Below, in pieces: positions 51,313 through 59,400 of a DNA stretch of 64,000 nt. The DNA is from Stutzerimonas stutzeri. Lineage in GTDB: Bacteria; Pseudomonadota; Gammaproteobacteria; Enterobacterales; Pasteurellaceae. The notes below the pieces were generated by a model. That model made no database searches. It was given only the letters and a program-made list of their open reading frames with translations, and was not told where the DNA came from. How positions within the stretch are numbered: the stretch's first letter is position 1; every line of letters begins with the position of its first letter. The stretch is taken from the NCBI GenBank assembly GCA_901420285.1, contig CABDVE010000001.1:1178001-1242000 (forward strand), read 5' to 3'. Made by a program: the position numbers and the translations under genes.

Positions 51313-53461
51313 TGTTCACTCCTTCAATAAAACGTGCCAATTCCAAACTAATGGTATCCAGCTCATTGATAGCTGTATCTTTTCCTGTTGCGTCATAACC
51401 AATATGTTCAGCGATTGCCATAAATATCGGATAATTAGGCAATTGGGTACGTTTTCGGGCAAGATAATCCTCCAGCAGAGCTTCTTTAAGCTCAGTGATT
51501 TTTTCTCCGTATTTGCTGTTAATGTCATTTTTCCATTCTTTGTAAGCGGCGGTTTCTTTAAAGACTTTTAAATCGCCTTCAAAATTTGCACCTGTGGCAT
51601 TTTTTAAGATAGTTTTCTTCTCACTATCCAATGCTTTTAAAGTGGCTTCAAAATTGTGAGCATTTTTGACTACATTTTGAATATCTTTTTTCAGATTACT
51701 GATACGGTCGGTTTCGCTTGGCTCGTATTTACGCAAAAATAGTACACTACTTTTTACGCCTGCTCCTGTAGCTTTAAAAGCGGTTTGCGGTAAGCTAATA
51801 ACGGCAATAATACGAAATTTTTCTTCAATGCTGTCACGCACATATTGCAAACTGCTGTTCGTTAAAATACCGTCTGGAATGACAATCGCTAAATAGCCGT
51901 TTGGTTTTAAAAAATTGTGGCATTGCTCAATAAATAATATTTCGGTTGCTTGGCTATCTCGATTTTTTACATCACTCTTTTTAATATCCAACCAAGAAAC
52001 ATCTTTTAAGCCAAAACCATAATTAGATAAATAGGCTTTTTCGGTTTGCTTAACCGTACTACCAAATGGAGGATTCGTAATGATGAAGTCAAAGTGATTG
52101 TATTTGAAGCCAATATTATTGCTTTGATTTTGTAATTCGATATCGCTTAATAAGCCATCGGCAGAAATAACGTTGGTATGCCCGTCATCATGAATAATCA
52201 TGTTCATTTTGGCAGCACGGCTGATTTGTTCATTAATTTCGATGCCATAAAGTTTTTTTTCTGCAAAATCATGCCAATGGCGATGATGTTCAGGCGTTCC
52301 ATCTTTATAATATTCATCAGCTTCACGGCGAATTTTGTCTAGAGCATGAAGTAAAAAACCTCCGCTACCACAACTGGTATCTAACACAAAACTATCATGC
52401 GTAATAGGTAAAACATCAACAATGAATTTTACTACTCGTCGTGGTGTAAAAAATTGTCCAAATTCTCCCCTAAAAAAAGAACCCATAAAGGTTTCAAAAG
52501 CTCGCCCTTTACTATCTAGATCTGTCTTACTGAGGTTTACATCTTGCAAATAGCCAACAATAGTACGCACGCGTTCAGGCGATAAACGAATATTATCTTT
52601 AAATACTTCTGGATCTTTAGCTCGCCCTTCCTCATATAAGTTGGTAACTCGTTTATAAAGTTCTAGAGTGTTTTTTTGTTTATTAATAATTCCTAATTTT
52701 TTATCACCTTCATCAAAATTTAAAATAATCTGGAAATCATACGGTGCCCCTTTTTTGCGCAATTTTCGTTCATCTAATATTTTACAGAAGATCAATTTAT
52801 CTAATTCATCAAATGCTTCTGAAGGATTTAATTGCCCTCCAGCCCATAAAGCATTATGTGCTTGTTTAAATCGACGTGTTAAATCAATTTCATTTACCGT
52901 TTTTAAATCAAAAAAATGTTGTGTATTCTTTTCTTTTTGAATGTCATTTGCATCTTTTACAAATTTATATGGTGCAAGTTTATTAATGCCATAAGAAGGG
53001 ATATCTGGTATAGGTGAACGAATATCTTTGCTTTTATCAACTAAAAGATATTCATTTTTGATAGATGATGTAACCCAAATATATTTAACGTTATTTGGTA
53101 ATGCATAGGCGTAAGAATAGGCTTGATTGACTGCTTGAATAAATTCAGCTTCGGATACTTCGGCTTTTTTGCATTCCACCAAAATATGTGGCTGTTGGCA
53201 TTCAGCATCACTATAAACCACAATATCTGCTTCTTTAGTGCTTGATCCCATTGTTACCGAAACAAAATTGCGGATTTGTTCTTTTGGATAACCATATTGC
53301 AAAATTAAACGGCAATAAATTTCCGCTTGGACCTGCTCTTCAGGATTAGAAAAATTACGAGAATGATGTTCGAATAGATATTCGATACGGTTCTCAGATG
53401 AAATAGAAATCAGTTTGTGCTTTATACCGAGAGCGATAAAATCAATAATTGATTGACTCAT
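51299..53461 (-). CDS. Nuclease-adenine methyltransferase fusion (type IIG/BcgI-like RM subunit)
   Basis: The 720-residue protein joins an HsdR-N-like nuclease domain to an HsdM-like methyltransferase. The nuclease motif is KEADIVVY...HILVECKKAE (about 75-105; acidic residue, then E-x-K). SAM motif I is DTSCGSGGFLLHAL near 375, and catalytic NPPFG lies near 475. EFGQFFTPRRVVKF is the HsdM signature. No helicase domain exists here or nearby, so cleavage would be near the site, as in BcgI-type enzymes with a separate S subunit, not by translocation. It begins 35 bases after the XRE gene. Confidence 0.85.
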   Translation of the reverse strand: MSQSIIDFIALGIKHKLISISSENRIEYLFEHHSRNFSNPEEQVQAEIYCRLILQYGYPKEQIRNFVSVTMGSSTKEADIVVYSDAECQQPHILVECKKAEVSEAEFIQAVNQAYSYAYALPNNVKYIWVTSSIKNEYLLVDKSKDIRSPIPDIPSYGINKLAPYKFVKDANDIQKEKNTQHFFDLKTVNEIDLTRRFKQAHNALWAGGQLNPSEAFDELDKLIFCKILDERKLRKKGAPYDFQIILNFDEGDKKLGIINKQKNTLELYKRVTNLYEEGRAKDPEVFKDNIRLSPERVRTIVGYLQDVNLSKTDLDSKGRAFETFMGSFFRGEFGQFFTPRRVVKFIVDVLPITHDSFVLDTSCGSGGFLLHALDKIRREADEYYKDGTPEHHRHWHDFAEKKLYGIEINEQISRAAKMNMIIHDDGHTNVISADGLLSDIELQNQSNNIGFKYNHFDFIITNPPFGSTVKQTEKAYLSNYGFGLKDVSWLDIKKSDVKNRDSQATEILFIEQCHNFLKPNGYLAIVIPDGILTNSSLQYVRDSIEEKFRIIAVISLPQTAFKATGAGVKSSVLFLRKYEPSETDRISNLKKDIQNVVKNAHNFEATLKALDSEKKTILKNATGANFEGDLKVFKETAAYKEWKNDINSKYGEKITELKEALLEDYLARKRTQLPNYPIFMAIAEHIGYDATGKDTAINELDTISLELARFIEGVNNGEF

Positions 53462-53496
53462 TTTTTTGATCCTTAAATTAGTTTGTCGAGTATAAT

Positions 53497-53829
53497 TTAT
53501 CGTCTATTTGAAATTTCTTTAAAAGAAATTGAGAAGGCGTCTTTTAGATTTTCAGGCATAGTACGATAGTCTGCAATCAGCTTTTCTTCTTGCTTTGAGA
53601 TAGTATTTTTGGGCATTACAGCTTGAAACATCTCACCTTCACCACTCACGAGCCAATTCAAATTGACTCCCGCTTTAGCAATGCCTGACATTCCTTCTGC
53701 ATTAGGCTCACGTTCACCACCGATATAACCTTGCATCGTACGATAGGCTATTCCTGTTTGTTCTGCGAAGTCCGTAATTTTCCAATTTTTAGCTTCACAA
53801 ACTTGTTTTAATCTTTCTGATATGCACAT
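53497..53829 (-). CDS. XRE-family regulator of the defence operon
   Basis: The 110-residue protein has an N-terminal helix-turn-helix (KITDFAEQTGIAYRTMQGYIGGERE, about 17-42) and a short C-terminal part. It is the first gene of the minus-strand operon, placed like a controller (C) protein of a restriction system, with two dyads in the upstream region. It may delay restriction after entry to a new host. Confidence 0.8.
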   Translation of the reverse strand: MCISERLKQVCEAKNWKITDFAEQTGIAYRTMQGYIGGEREPNAEGMSGIAKAGVNLNWLVSGEGEMFQAVMPKNTISKQEEKLIADYRTMPENLKDAFSISFKEISNRR

Positions 53830-53859
53830 TTGAGCGTTCCATTTTCAATTCACAATTGA

Positions 53860-53916
53860 CAAATATCGCGAATGAGCGTATATTTGTTTTAATTCAAACG
53901 TATTTTATCACGTTTG
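53860..53916. promoter_or_regulatory. Two operator-like dyads in the divergent promoter region
   Basis: CAAACGT and ACGTTTG form a perfect dyad with an eight-base spacer (53895-53916). An imperfect CAAATAT...ATATTTG dyad lies at 53860-53886. Both sit between the XRE gene and the divergent right-hand transposase, so one regulator could control both sides. Confidence 0.6.
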
Positions 53917-53959
53917 AGCATATTTAAAATCTCTATTAACATAAATTTTAAACAAAACG

Positions 53960-54997
53960 ATGACTCAACATTTCTTACTTTCTAGCAAAGCTCGTACGAT
54001 TTCTTCTCGTGAAGTAGCTCAACTTTCCGATGAAGAAGCCTTTGACTTGCTTTGCGAATTGCGTTGGGGAAGTAAAGAAGTGGTCGTTTGTCCGAAATGT
54101 GGTGTGCAGCATAAGGCATATTGGATTGGCACGCGTAAACAATGGCGGTGCAAACATTGCAATCATACATTCAGCGTAACATCAGGAACTATTTTTGCAA
54201 ACCGTAAGTTGTCTTTTCAAACTTATCTCTACGCCATTGTCGAATGGGTTAATGCCGTGAAAGGTATTTCTTCGCTTCAATTGGCAAGAAATACGGGTAT
54301 CAATCCGAGAACCGCATTTGTACTTTTCCACAAATTCCGCAAGGCATTACTGGAAAGTCGTGATATGAAACCCCTTTCAGGTGTAGTTGATATGGACGGT
54401 ACTTATGTTCATCCTGCACCACGTAAAGCAAATAAGAAATCTGACTGCATTGACTATCGTTTAAAGGAAAATCAGAATCCTGATAAACGTTGTGTAATGG
54501 TTGCACGTGAGCATTATTCATCGGAAGAAAAAGCCGGTAATACGTTGCATTGTGGGGCAAAACGTTCTCACGTTTTCGTGGCACATACGGAATCGCAATC
54601 GGTAGTGAAAAGTTTTGCCGATAAATTCATTAAACCTAATACGCAAATCAATACCGATGAAAGCACGGCTTATGATGTTTTATTGCCTTACTATGACTTG
54701 AGAACTGTAAACCATAAAGAAGAATATCGTAGTGACTTAGGCGTAACAAACAATCAGGCAGAAAGTCTATTTAGTCGTTTCAAACGTATGTACTACGGAC
54801 AAGTTCACCGTATCAGCAACGAATACTTACTTAACTATGCTAATGAAATTGCGTACCGCGAGGACAATCGCCGTACCTCAAATAAAGCGCAGTTTATTGA
54901 TGTATTAAGTCGATGCTTGAAAACCACCAACGATAACAATGAATGGTGCGGTTATTGGCAACGAAAAATTATTCATCAAGAAGTGATTTGGCAGTAG
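53960..54997 (+). CDS. IS1595-family transposase, right copy
   Basis: The 345-residue product has a zinc ribbon (CPKCGVQHKAY...CKHCNHTF, about 35-65), the IS1595 helix-turn-helix, and a DDE core with VVDMDGTYVHP, INTDESTAYD and TNNQAESLFSRFKR. It is related to but clearly different from the left transposase, so the two did not arise by recent duplication. It reads toward the right end and is followed after four bases by a passenger gene. Confidence 0.93.
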   Translation: MTQHFLLSSKARTISSREVAQLSDEEAFDLLCELRWGSKEVVVCPKCGVQHKAYWIGTRKQWRCKHCNHTFSVTSGTIFANRKLSFQTYLYAIVEWVNAVKGISSLQLARNTGINPRTAFVLFHKFRKALLESRDMKPLSGVVDMDGTYVHPAPRKANKKSDCIDYRLKENQNPDKRCVMVAREHYSSEEKAGNTLHCGAKRSHVFVAHTESQSVVKSFADKFIKPNTQINTDESTAYDVLLPYYDLRTVNHKEEYRSDLGVTNNQAESLFSRFKRMYYGQVHRISNEYLLNYANEIAYREDNRRTSNKAQFIDVLSRCLKTTNDNNEWCGYWQRKIIHQEVIWQ

Positions 54998-55001
54998 ATA
55001 T

Positions 55002-55424
55002 ATGGCATATAACCTAGATAAGAAACTCAAAGAGTTTGAGTTTGAACGTAAACAGGTATTACATCATCTTGCATTACTTGATGCGAACATTGCCACATTA
55101 AAACGTGCTATTGAGCTTACTCAACAGGAAAGTGATGTAGCCCTTTATAATACAGACAACTTTGTGTACCGTTCCAAATATAAGCTCTTTAAAGGGAAAA
55201 TTCGTAAATACATCGTACAAATGATGCGAGAAGCACCCAATAAAGGCTTCACCATTGCCGAACTCACGCAACGCATTTTTGAGATCGAACAAAAGCCTGA
55301 TACACCATCTGAAAAGCATCTTGATTCCGTTCGCAAACAACTGAATGAGTTTTATCAAAGAGACTGGATCACCCGAACACAAATCAGCCAAAAGGAAGTA
55401 TATTGGCAATGGAAACAAAAATAG
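55002..55424 (+). CDS. Coiled-coil plus winged-helix passenger protein
   Basis: The 140-residue product starts with a coiled coil (about 5-45, heptads of KLKEFEFERKQVLHHLALL) and ends with a winged-helix-like domain (about 65-135; RKYIVQMMREAPNKGFTIAEL...WITRTQIS). I do not recognise the family. It starts 4 bases after the transposase stop, so it is co-translated. It may assist or regulate transposition. Confidence 0.6.
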   Translation: MAYNLDKKLKEFEFERKQVLHHLALLDANIATLKRAIELTQQESDVALYNTDNFVYRSKYKLFKGKIRKYIVQMMREAPNKGFTIAELTQRIFEIEQKPDTPSEKHLDSVRKQLNEFYQRDWITRTQISQKEVYWQWKQK

Positions 55425-55444
55425 CGGTATTTCTACCGCTATTT
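55419..55444. terminator. Bidirectional terminator between the two passenger genes
   Basis: AAATAGCGGTA and TACCGCTATTT form an 11-bp perfect stem with a TTTC loop between the convergent genes; it overlaps the stop of the first. Confidence 0.85.
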
Positions 55445-55445
55445 A

Positions 55446-55910
55446 CTATCCTTGCTCAAGTGTTCTCAATCGCCAATGTTGTGAGTTATCTATTAAGCAT
55501 TTTTCCACTAACGATTTATACTTTAAATAGTTTAATGTACAAGCAATCGTTTGTGATTGTTTATACGGTATAACTTCTTCAATCTCTTGCCCATCTAACT
55601 TCATCGCCTGATATGTAATCTCCTTTACACTTAACCATTTTGAAGGCTCTTGTTTTAGTACCTGAGCAATCAACTGTTGAGGTGAAGTTTGGAAGCGAAG
55701 ATTTCTAAATTTGGGGTTTGACGGTAAAGGCGGTTCTTCCCGACCTTTTGTGTGATTTAATGCCACACGATAGTCTGAAATCTTCCGATCAAGATCTTTT
55801 AATTCTTTATGGAGTTGCTTGATTTTCGTTGCAATTTCTTTCTTTTCGGTTTCAATTTCTTCAATCGCTTCTTCAAGCGCATTTTCCAAAGTTGATTTTT
55901 GTTTTGTCAT
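55446..55910 (-). CDS. Second coiled-coil plus winged-helix passenger protein
   Basis: The 154-residue product has an N-terminal coiled coil (about 5-50, EEAIEEIETEKKEIATKIKQ) and a C-terminal winged-helix-like part (about 75-150; WLSVKEITYQAMKL...IACTLNYLKYKSLVEKCL). Same build as the gene at 55002 but low sequence identity and opposite strand. Its start is within 65 bases of the right inverted end, so its promoter must be in or next to that end. Family unknown. Confidence 0.6.
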   Translation of the reverse strand: MTKQKSTLENALEEAIEEIETEKKEIATKIKQLHKELKDLDRKISDYRVALNHTKGREEPPLPSNPKFRNLRFQTSPQQLIAQVLKQEPSKWLSVKEITYQAMKLDGQEIEEVIPYKQSQTIACTLNYLKYKSLVEKCLIDNSQHWRLRTLEQG

Positions 55911-55972
55911 TGACTATTCTTACCTTTCGTACATAAAAGATAAGAAAATGTAGCAGAAACAACGAATTAAAT

Positions 55973-55998
55973 CTTTGTGCAACTGCTACATAATACCG
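55973..55998 (-). repeat. Right terminal inverted repeat of the transposon
   Basis: Exact reverse complement of the left 26-bp end; reading inward it begins CGGTATTATGTAGC. Confidence 0.95.
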
Positions 55999-56006
55999 AA
56001 ACTTTT
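55999..56006. repeat. Right 8-bp target site duplication
   Basis: AAACTTTT, same orientation as the left copy at 46690-46697. It runs into AACCGCACTT, one arm of the interrupted uptake-sequence hairpin. Confidence 0.93.
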
Positions 56007-56034
56007 AACCGCACTTTAGATTTATTGAGCCCGT

Positions 56035-56706
56035 TTATTTTTCATTTAGCACTCGTGGAAATAGAATATTATTTTCTAAATGGATGTGATGCATTAAATC
56101 GTCAATAAAAGCGTTAATGCCACTGTAAAGAGCGCGCCAACTAAAACATGCGCCTGCCGGCGGAGTGAGATGGTTAGTAAGCGATTTTAATACTTCCACA
56201 TCTTGCCCGGCTTCGTCGTGTTCCATTTCCATTACGCGAATCGGCATTGCTGCCACTGCATAATTGCCTGCTTTGATCATTGGGAACAAAATTTGTTCTT
56301 CTTTCATCATGTGTTGACTTAATTCCGCATAGATTTTTTCTAATTGCGCCGCCGTGCCGATAGGGCAATCATCGCGATCCGCATGGACGCTTTCTACTTT
56401 TTCAGCCAGCGTGATGAGTTCGGGCAATTGCTCGCGGTGGCGGTCATGAAAACGCGGAATAATGTAATCAATAATTTCTGCATAAGACGCGTTCGTCCAA
56501 TCTTTTTCCGTATTTTCATTTTTATGTTTAACCAATTCCGCTAAACGGCTTTCAATTTCAGCGAGATTAAGATTTTTTTGTTGCGCCGCAACTTCTAAAA
56601 GCACTGAACCACCGCAGCAAAAGTCCAAATCGTACTCACGGAAAAGTTTTGTGGAACCAGGGATAGAAACTGCTAATTCGCTAAGTTTTTGTTGAGCAAA
56701 AGACAT
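56035..56706 (-). CDS. ytfE: Iron-sulfur cluster repair protein YtfE (RIC)
   Basis: The 223-residue di-iron protein repairs clusters damaged by nitric oxide or peroxide. The N-terminal ScdA domain has FREYDLDFCCGGS near 22-34, and the hemerythrin-like part has metal His residues (HDRHREQLPEL, HMMKEEQILFP, EHDEAG, HIHLENNILFPR). No membrane or signal segment. Its natural terminator is split by the transposon. Upstream, TTGATTTAGGTCAT (56804-56817, minus strand) has one good FNR half-site, so oxygen control is possible but weak. Confidence 0.95.
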   Translation of the reverse strand: MSFAQQKLSELAVSIPGSTKLFREYDLDFCCGGSVLLEVAAQQKNLNLAEIESRLAELVKHKNENTEKDWTNASYAEIIDYIIPRFHDRHREQLPELITLAEKVESVHADRDDCPIGTAAQLEKIYAELSQHMMKEEQILFPMIKAGNYAVAAMPIRVMEMEHDEAGQDVEVLKSLTNHLTPPAGACFSWRALYSGINAFIDDLMHHIHLENNILFPRVLNEK

Positions 56707-56856
56707 AATTTACACTCCATTTGTTAATTGAACTTATCTGATAAAAATAGTAGGTTATTTTCTTTCGAAAGGAAAGCGGATTACATAATTTCTTAGTGAA
56801 TTTATGACCTAAATCAAGCAAAATACATCCGAATAGGTAGGTAAAAGGATGCAAAT

Positions 56857-57126
56857 ATGACAAAAAAATTTCTTGTTTTCGGACGTGTACAAGGTGTGGG
56901 ATTTCGTTATTTTACTTGGCAAGAAGCGAAAAAATTGGGGCTTAAAGGCTCGGTTCGCAACCGCATTGACGGCTCGGTAGAAGTGATTGCGCAAGGCGAC
57001 GAGACACAAATGGCGGATTTTGAAGAGTGGCTTAATAAAGGGCCTAAAACGGCGAAGGTGGAACGCGTGTTGGTGTTTGAACAGGAGGAAATCAAGATGT
57101 CGAGTTTTTCCATTGTTCGGCGTTGA
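56857..57126 (+). CDS. acyP: Acylphosphatase
   Basis: The 89-residue enzyme hydrolyses acyl phosphates. The signature GRVQGVGFRYFTW (phosphate loop and catalytic Arg) and the catalytic Asn in SVRNRIDGSVEV are present. Length is standard. It diverges from ytfE. Confidence 0.95.
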   Translation: MTKKFLVFGRVQGVGFRYFTWQEAKKLGLKGSVRNRIDGSVEVIAQGDETQMADFEEWLNKGPKTAKVERVLVFEQEEIKMSSFSIVRR

Positions 57127-57156
57127 GATCTTGTTTTAGCACCGCATTGGAGGCTT

Positions 57157-57185
57157 TTGCTAAGCGGTTTGATTTTGCGTAGAAT
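57157..57185 (+). promoter_or_regulatory. Promoter of yqcC-truC
   Basis: TTGCTA at 57157-57162 and TAGAAT at 57180-57185 are 17 bases apart. It lies directly after a CACCGCATTG motif (57140). AAGGAG and the yqcC ATG follow within 30 bases. Confidence 0.6.
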
Positions 57186-57210
57186 GGGCCGATTTTTTAA
57201 GGAGTGCGAT

Positions 57211-57525
57211 ATGCGCAATCAAACTAAATTTCATCTCGAACAGCTTCAAAAAACGATGCAAAGCCTTAATTTGTGGCAAACAATGCCACCGGTGCAAGAA
57301 GCATTTTTGAGCGAACAACCGTTTTTTCTTGATACGATGGAGCCGTACGAATGGTTACAGTGGGTTTTTATTCCGCGTATGAGGGCACTGCTTGAAAGTG
57401 ACGCACCGCTACCGAGCCAAATCGCGATTTCGCCGTATCTTGAAGAAATGTTAAAAGAATTTGATGATTTGGAAAGGTTGCTGGCTCCGCTGTTGGCATT
57501 AGAAGAATTATTGCAAAATCAATGA
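57211..57525 (+). CDS. yqcC: YqcC-family (DUF446) protein
   Basis: The 104-residue, mostly helical protein has the family WL-QWVF-PRM core (EWLQWVFIPRMRALL near 49-63). Function unknown. ATG at 57211 is used because AAGGAG precedes it; the frame opens at 57157. It overlaps truC (ATGA), the conserved yqcC-truC pair. Confidence 0.9.
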   Translation: MRNQTKFHLEQLQKTMQSLNLWQTMPPVQEAFLSEQPFFLDTMEPYEWLQWVFIPRMRALLESDAPLPSQIAISPYLEEMLKEFDDLERLLAPLLALEELLQNQ

Positions 57526-58235
57526 TGCTTGAAATTTTATATCAAGATGAATATTTGGTTGCCGTTAATAAACCGGCGGGCATGCTAGTGCATCGCAGTT
57601 GGTTAGATAGGCATGAAACGCAGTTTGTAATGCAAACTTTACGTGATCAAATCGGCCGCCATGTTTTCCCAATCCATCGGTTGGATCGTCCAACTTCCGG
57701 TGTGTTACTGTTCGCTTTAAGTGGCGAAACAGCGAATTTAATGTGTCGGCAATTCGAACAAAAAATCGTGCAAAAAATCTATTTGGCTGTGGTGCGCGGT
57801 CATTTGCAAGGGGCGGGGCGAATTGATTATCCGTTGAAAATTCAATTGGATAAGATCGCCGATAAGTTTGCGCAAGAAGATAAAGCGCCGCAAGAAGCAA
57901 TAACGGATTATACATGTTTAAACATCGCGGAAATGCCTTACGCTGCAGGGCGTTATGCGACTGCGCGTTATTCTTTGCTGCGATTAATTCCTCAAACGGG
58001 GCGTAAGCACCAGTTGCGTCGTCATTGCAAACATATTTTTCATCCGATTTTGGGTGATACACAATATGGTGATTTGCAGCAAAATCGTGCATTAACGCAA
58101 AATGTCGATGTGAAACGTTTATTTTTGCACGCGGAAACACTGCGTTTTGTTCATCCTATTTCGCAACGAGAAATCAATATTTTCGCGCCATTAGATGAAC
58201 AATGGCAAAAATTAATTTCAAAATTTGGTTGGTAA
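57522..58235 (+). CDS. truC: tRNA pseudouridine(65) synthase
   Basis: The 237-residue RluA-family enzyme has the catalytic [14 protein letters not shown] near residue 52-65 and lacks an S4 domain, as TruC does. It modifies U65 in tRNA-Ile and tRNA-Asp. Two adjacent ATG codons (57522, 57525) are possible starts. Confidence 0.95.
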   Translation: MMLEILYQDEYLVAVNKPAGMLVHRSWLDRHETQFVMQTLRDQIGRHVFPIHRLDRPTSGVLLFALSGETANLMCRQFEQKIVQKIYLAVVRGHLQGAGRIDYPLKIQLDKIADKFAQEDKAPQEAITDYTCLNIAEMPYAAGRYATARYSLLRLIPQTGRKHQLRRHCKHIFHPILGDTQYGDLQQNRALTQNVDVKRLFLHAETLRFVHPISQREINIFAPLDEQWQKLISKFGW

Positions 58236-58237
58236 AA

Positions 58238-58417
58238 ATGTTAGATATTCAATTAACCCATGAAGAACAACAAAAAGCGGTAGAAAGAATTCAACAATTA
58301 ATGGCGCAAGGCGTAAATAGTGGCGAGGCGATTCAGATCGTGGCGAGGGAACTACGCGAATTACATGATAAATCCGATAAAACTAAAATATTTTGTGATC
58401 TTCATAACACTTTTTAA
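58238..58417 (+). CDS. yoaH: YoaH-family (UPF0181) small protein
   Basis: The 59-residue product matches the YoaH pattern: [20 protein letters not shown] and [13 protein letters not shown]. Function unknown. ATG at 58238, two bases after truC, is used rather than the upstream frame opening at 58202. Confidence 0.85.
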   Translation: MLDIQLTHEEQQKAVERIQQLMAQGVNSGEAIQIVARELRELHDKSDKTKIFCDLHNTF

Positions 58418-58529
58418 TATTACTCATTGCATCAAAAAACAAAATATTTAAATATAGCGCTTATTGAGGTGATAAGGCATGAGTCTTATTAGTTTTATGA
58501 TTGTATAGGCGAAGCCTAAGAGGTCTATT

Positions 58530-58739
58530 ATGGAAATTGGTGTTGTTAAGTGGTTCAATAATGCAAAAGGATTTGGGTTTATTTCCGCAGAAGGCGTGGA
58601 TGCTGATATTTTCGCACATTATTCTGTAATTGAAATGGACGGTTATCGTTCATTAAAAGCGGGGCAAAAAGTGCAGTTTGAAGTTATTCACGGCGATAAA
58701 GGATCTCACGCCACAAAAATTATTCCGGTTGCGGAATAG
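58530..58739 (+). CDS. cspD: Cold-shock-like protein CspD
   Basis: The 69-residue single-domain protein has RNP1 (KGFGFI) and RNP2 (DIFAHYS). The D-type spacing with IEMDGYRSLKAGQKV points to CspD, which slows replication in stationary phase in E. coli, rather than a general Csp. GAGGTC precedes the ATG. Confidence 0.93.
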   Translation: MEIGVVKWFNNAKGFGFISAEGVDADIFAHYSVIEMDGYRSLKAGQKVQFEVIHGDKGSHATKIIPVAE

Positions 58740-58826
58740 GTGAGCGCACAAATAAAATCGCGTTCTTAAATTTTCTTTTTCTCTATTTAGTTAATGCAAA
58801 GGCAAGGTTTTTATATCTTGCCTTTT

Positions 58827-59273
58827 TTACTTTAATAAATTTTTTAAACTATTTTTCATTGCCGACATTTGGCTTTCATACAGCGCTTTGCTTTCGCGCT
58901 CATCAATCATATAACTAATGGTTTCTGAAAGGGTCATATTCATTTTGTGTGAATATTTTGCAAGACGTTTCCATACCGCGTATTCCAAATCGATGGATTT
59001 CTTTTTGGTAGATTGCTTTTCCGCGTTAAAAAAGCGTTTTCGGCGTGCGCGAATTGCTTGATCAAGTTTAATCGGTAAAGCTAACGAAAGATGTCGTTTA
59101 ATCCAGCTTTCAATCTTTTCCGGATAATTTTGACTTTCCAGCAACTCGGTAATCACCGATTCTTGCAGGCTTTTTTCTTCATATCGCGTAATATTTTCTC
59201 CTTCGCGATATTTGCGAATAAGGTAAATCCATTTCCAATTCGCTTCTTGATTTTCGAGTTTTTGGTATTTCAT
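58827..59273 (-). CDS. matP: Macrodomain Ter protein MatP
   Basis: The 148-residue protein organises the replication terminus by binding matS sites. Its N-terminal helices (KYQKLENQEANWKWIYLIRK) and ribbon-helix-helix part (LEYAVWKRLAKYSHKMNMTLSETI) are intact. It diverges from lonH, the conserved matP-ycbZ-fabA order. Confidence 0.95.
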   Translation of the reverse strand: MKYQKLENQEANWKWIYLIRKYREGENITRYEEKSLQESVITELLESQNYPEKIESWIKRHLSLALPIKLDQAIRARRKRFFNAEKQSTKKKSIDLEYAVWKRLAKYSHKMNMTLSETISYMIDERESKALYESQMSAMKNSLKNLLK

Positions 59274-59400
59274 AGTGGTATTGTTTAGTGACGTGGTAAC
59301 TCGCGTAATATACGCGTTTTAATGATGTTTTTCCAGTTGATTTTAATAATACGGATAAATATGAGATAATGCGCCCATTTTTATTAATGAGATACCACCT

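Larger units (their letters stand above)
46698..55998. mobile_element. 9.3-kb IS1595-family transposon with defence cargo
   Basis: The 9,301-bp segment has perfect 26-bp inverted ends (outer bases CGGTATTATGTAGCAGTTGC) at 46698-46723 and 55973-55998, flanked by the direct repeat AAACTTTT. Inside are two IS1595-family transposases, an XRE regulator, a nuclease-methyltransferase, a specificity subunit, a DGQHR-TIR-like fusion and two coiled-coil/winged-helix genes. The interior is AT-rich and has no exact copy of either AAGTGCGGT or CACCGCATTG, unlike the surrounding chromosome. Perfect ends and duplication point to a recent insertion. Passenger genes are known in this family. Confidence 0.93.

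Noticed and set aside
53830-53959. Inner copy of the transposon end near the right transposase
   Set aside because: No CGGTATTATGTAGC-like sequence found there; the dyads fit operators instead.
56804-56817. FNR box upstream of ytfE
   Set aside because: Only one half-site (TTGAT) fits; kept as a remark in the gene entry, not as a feature.
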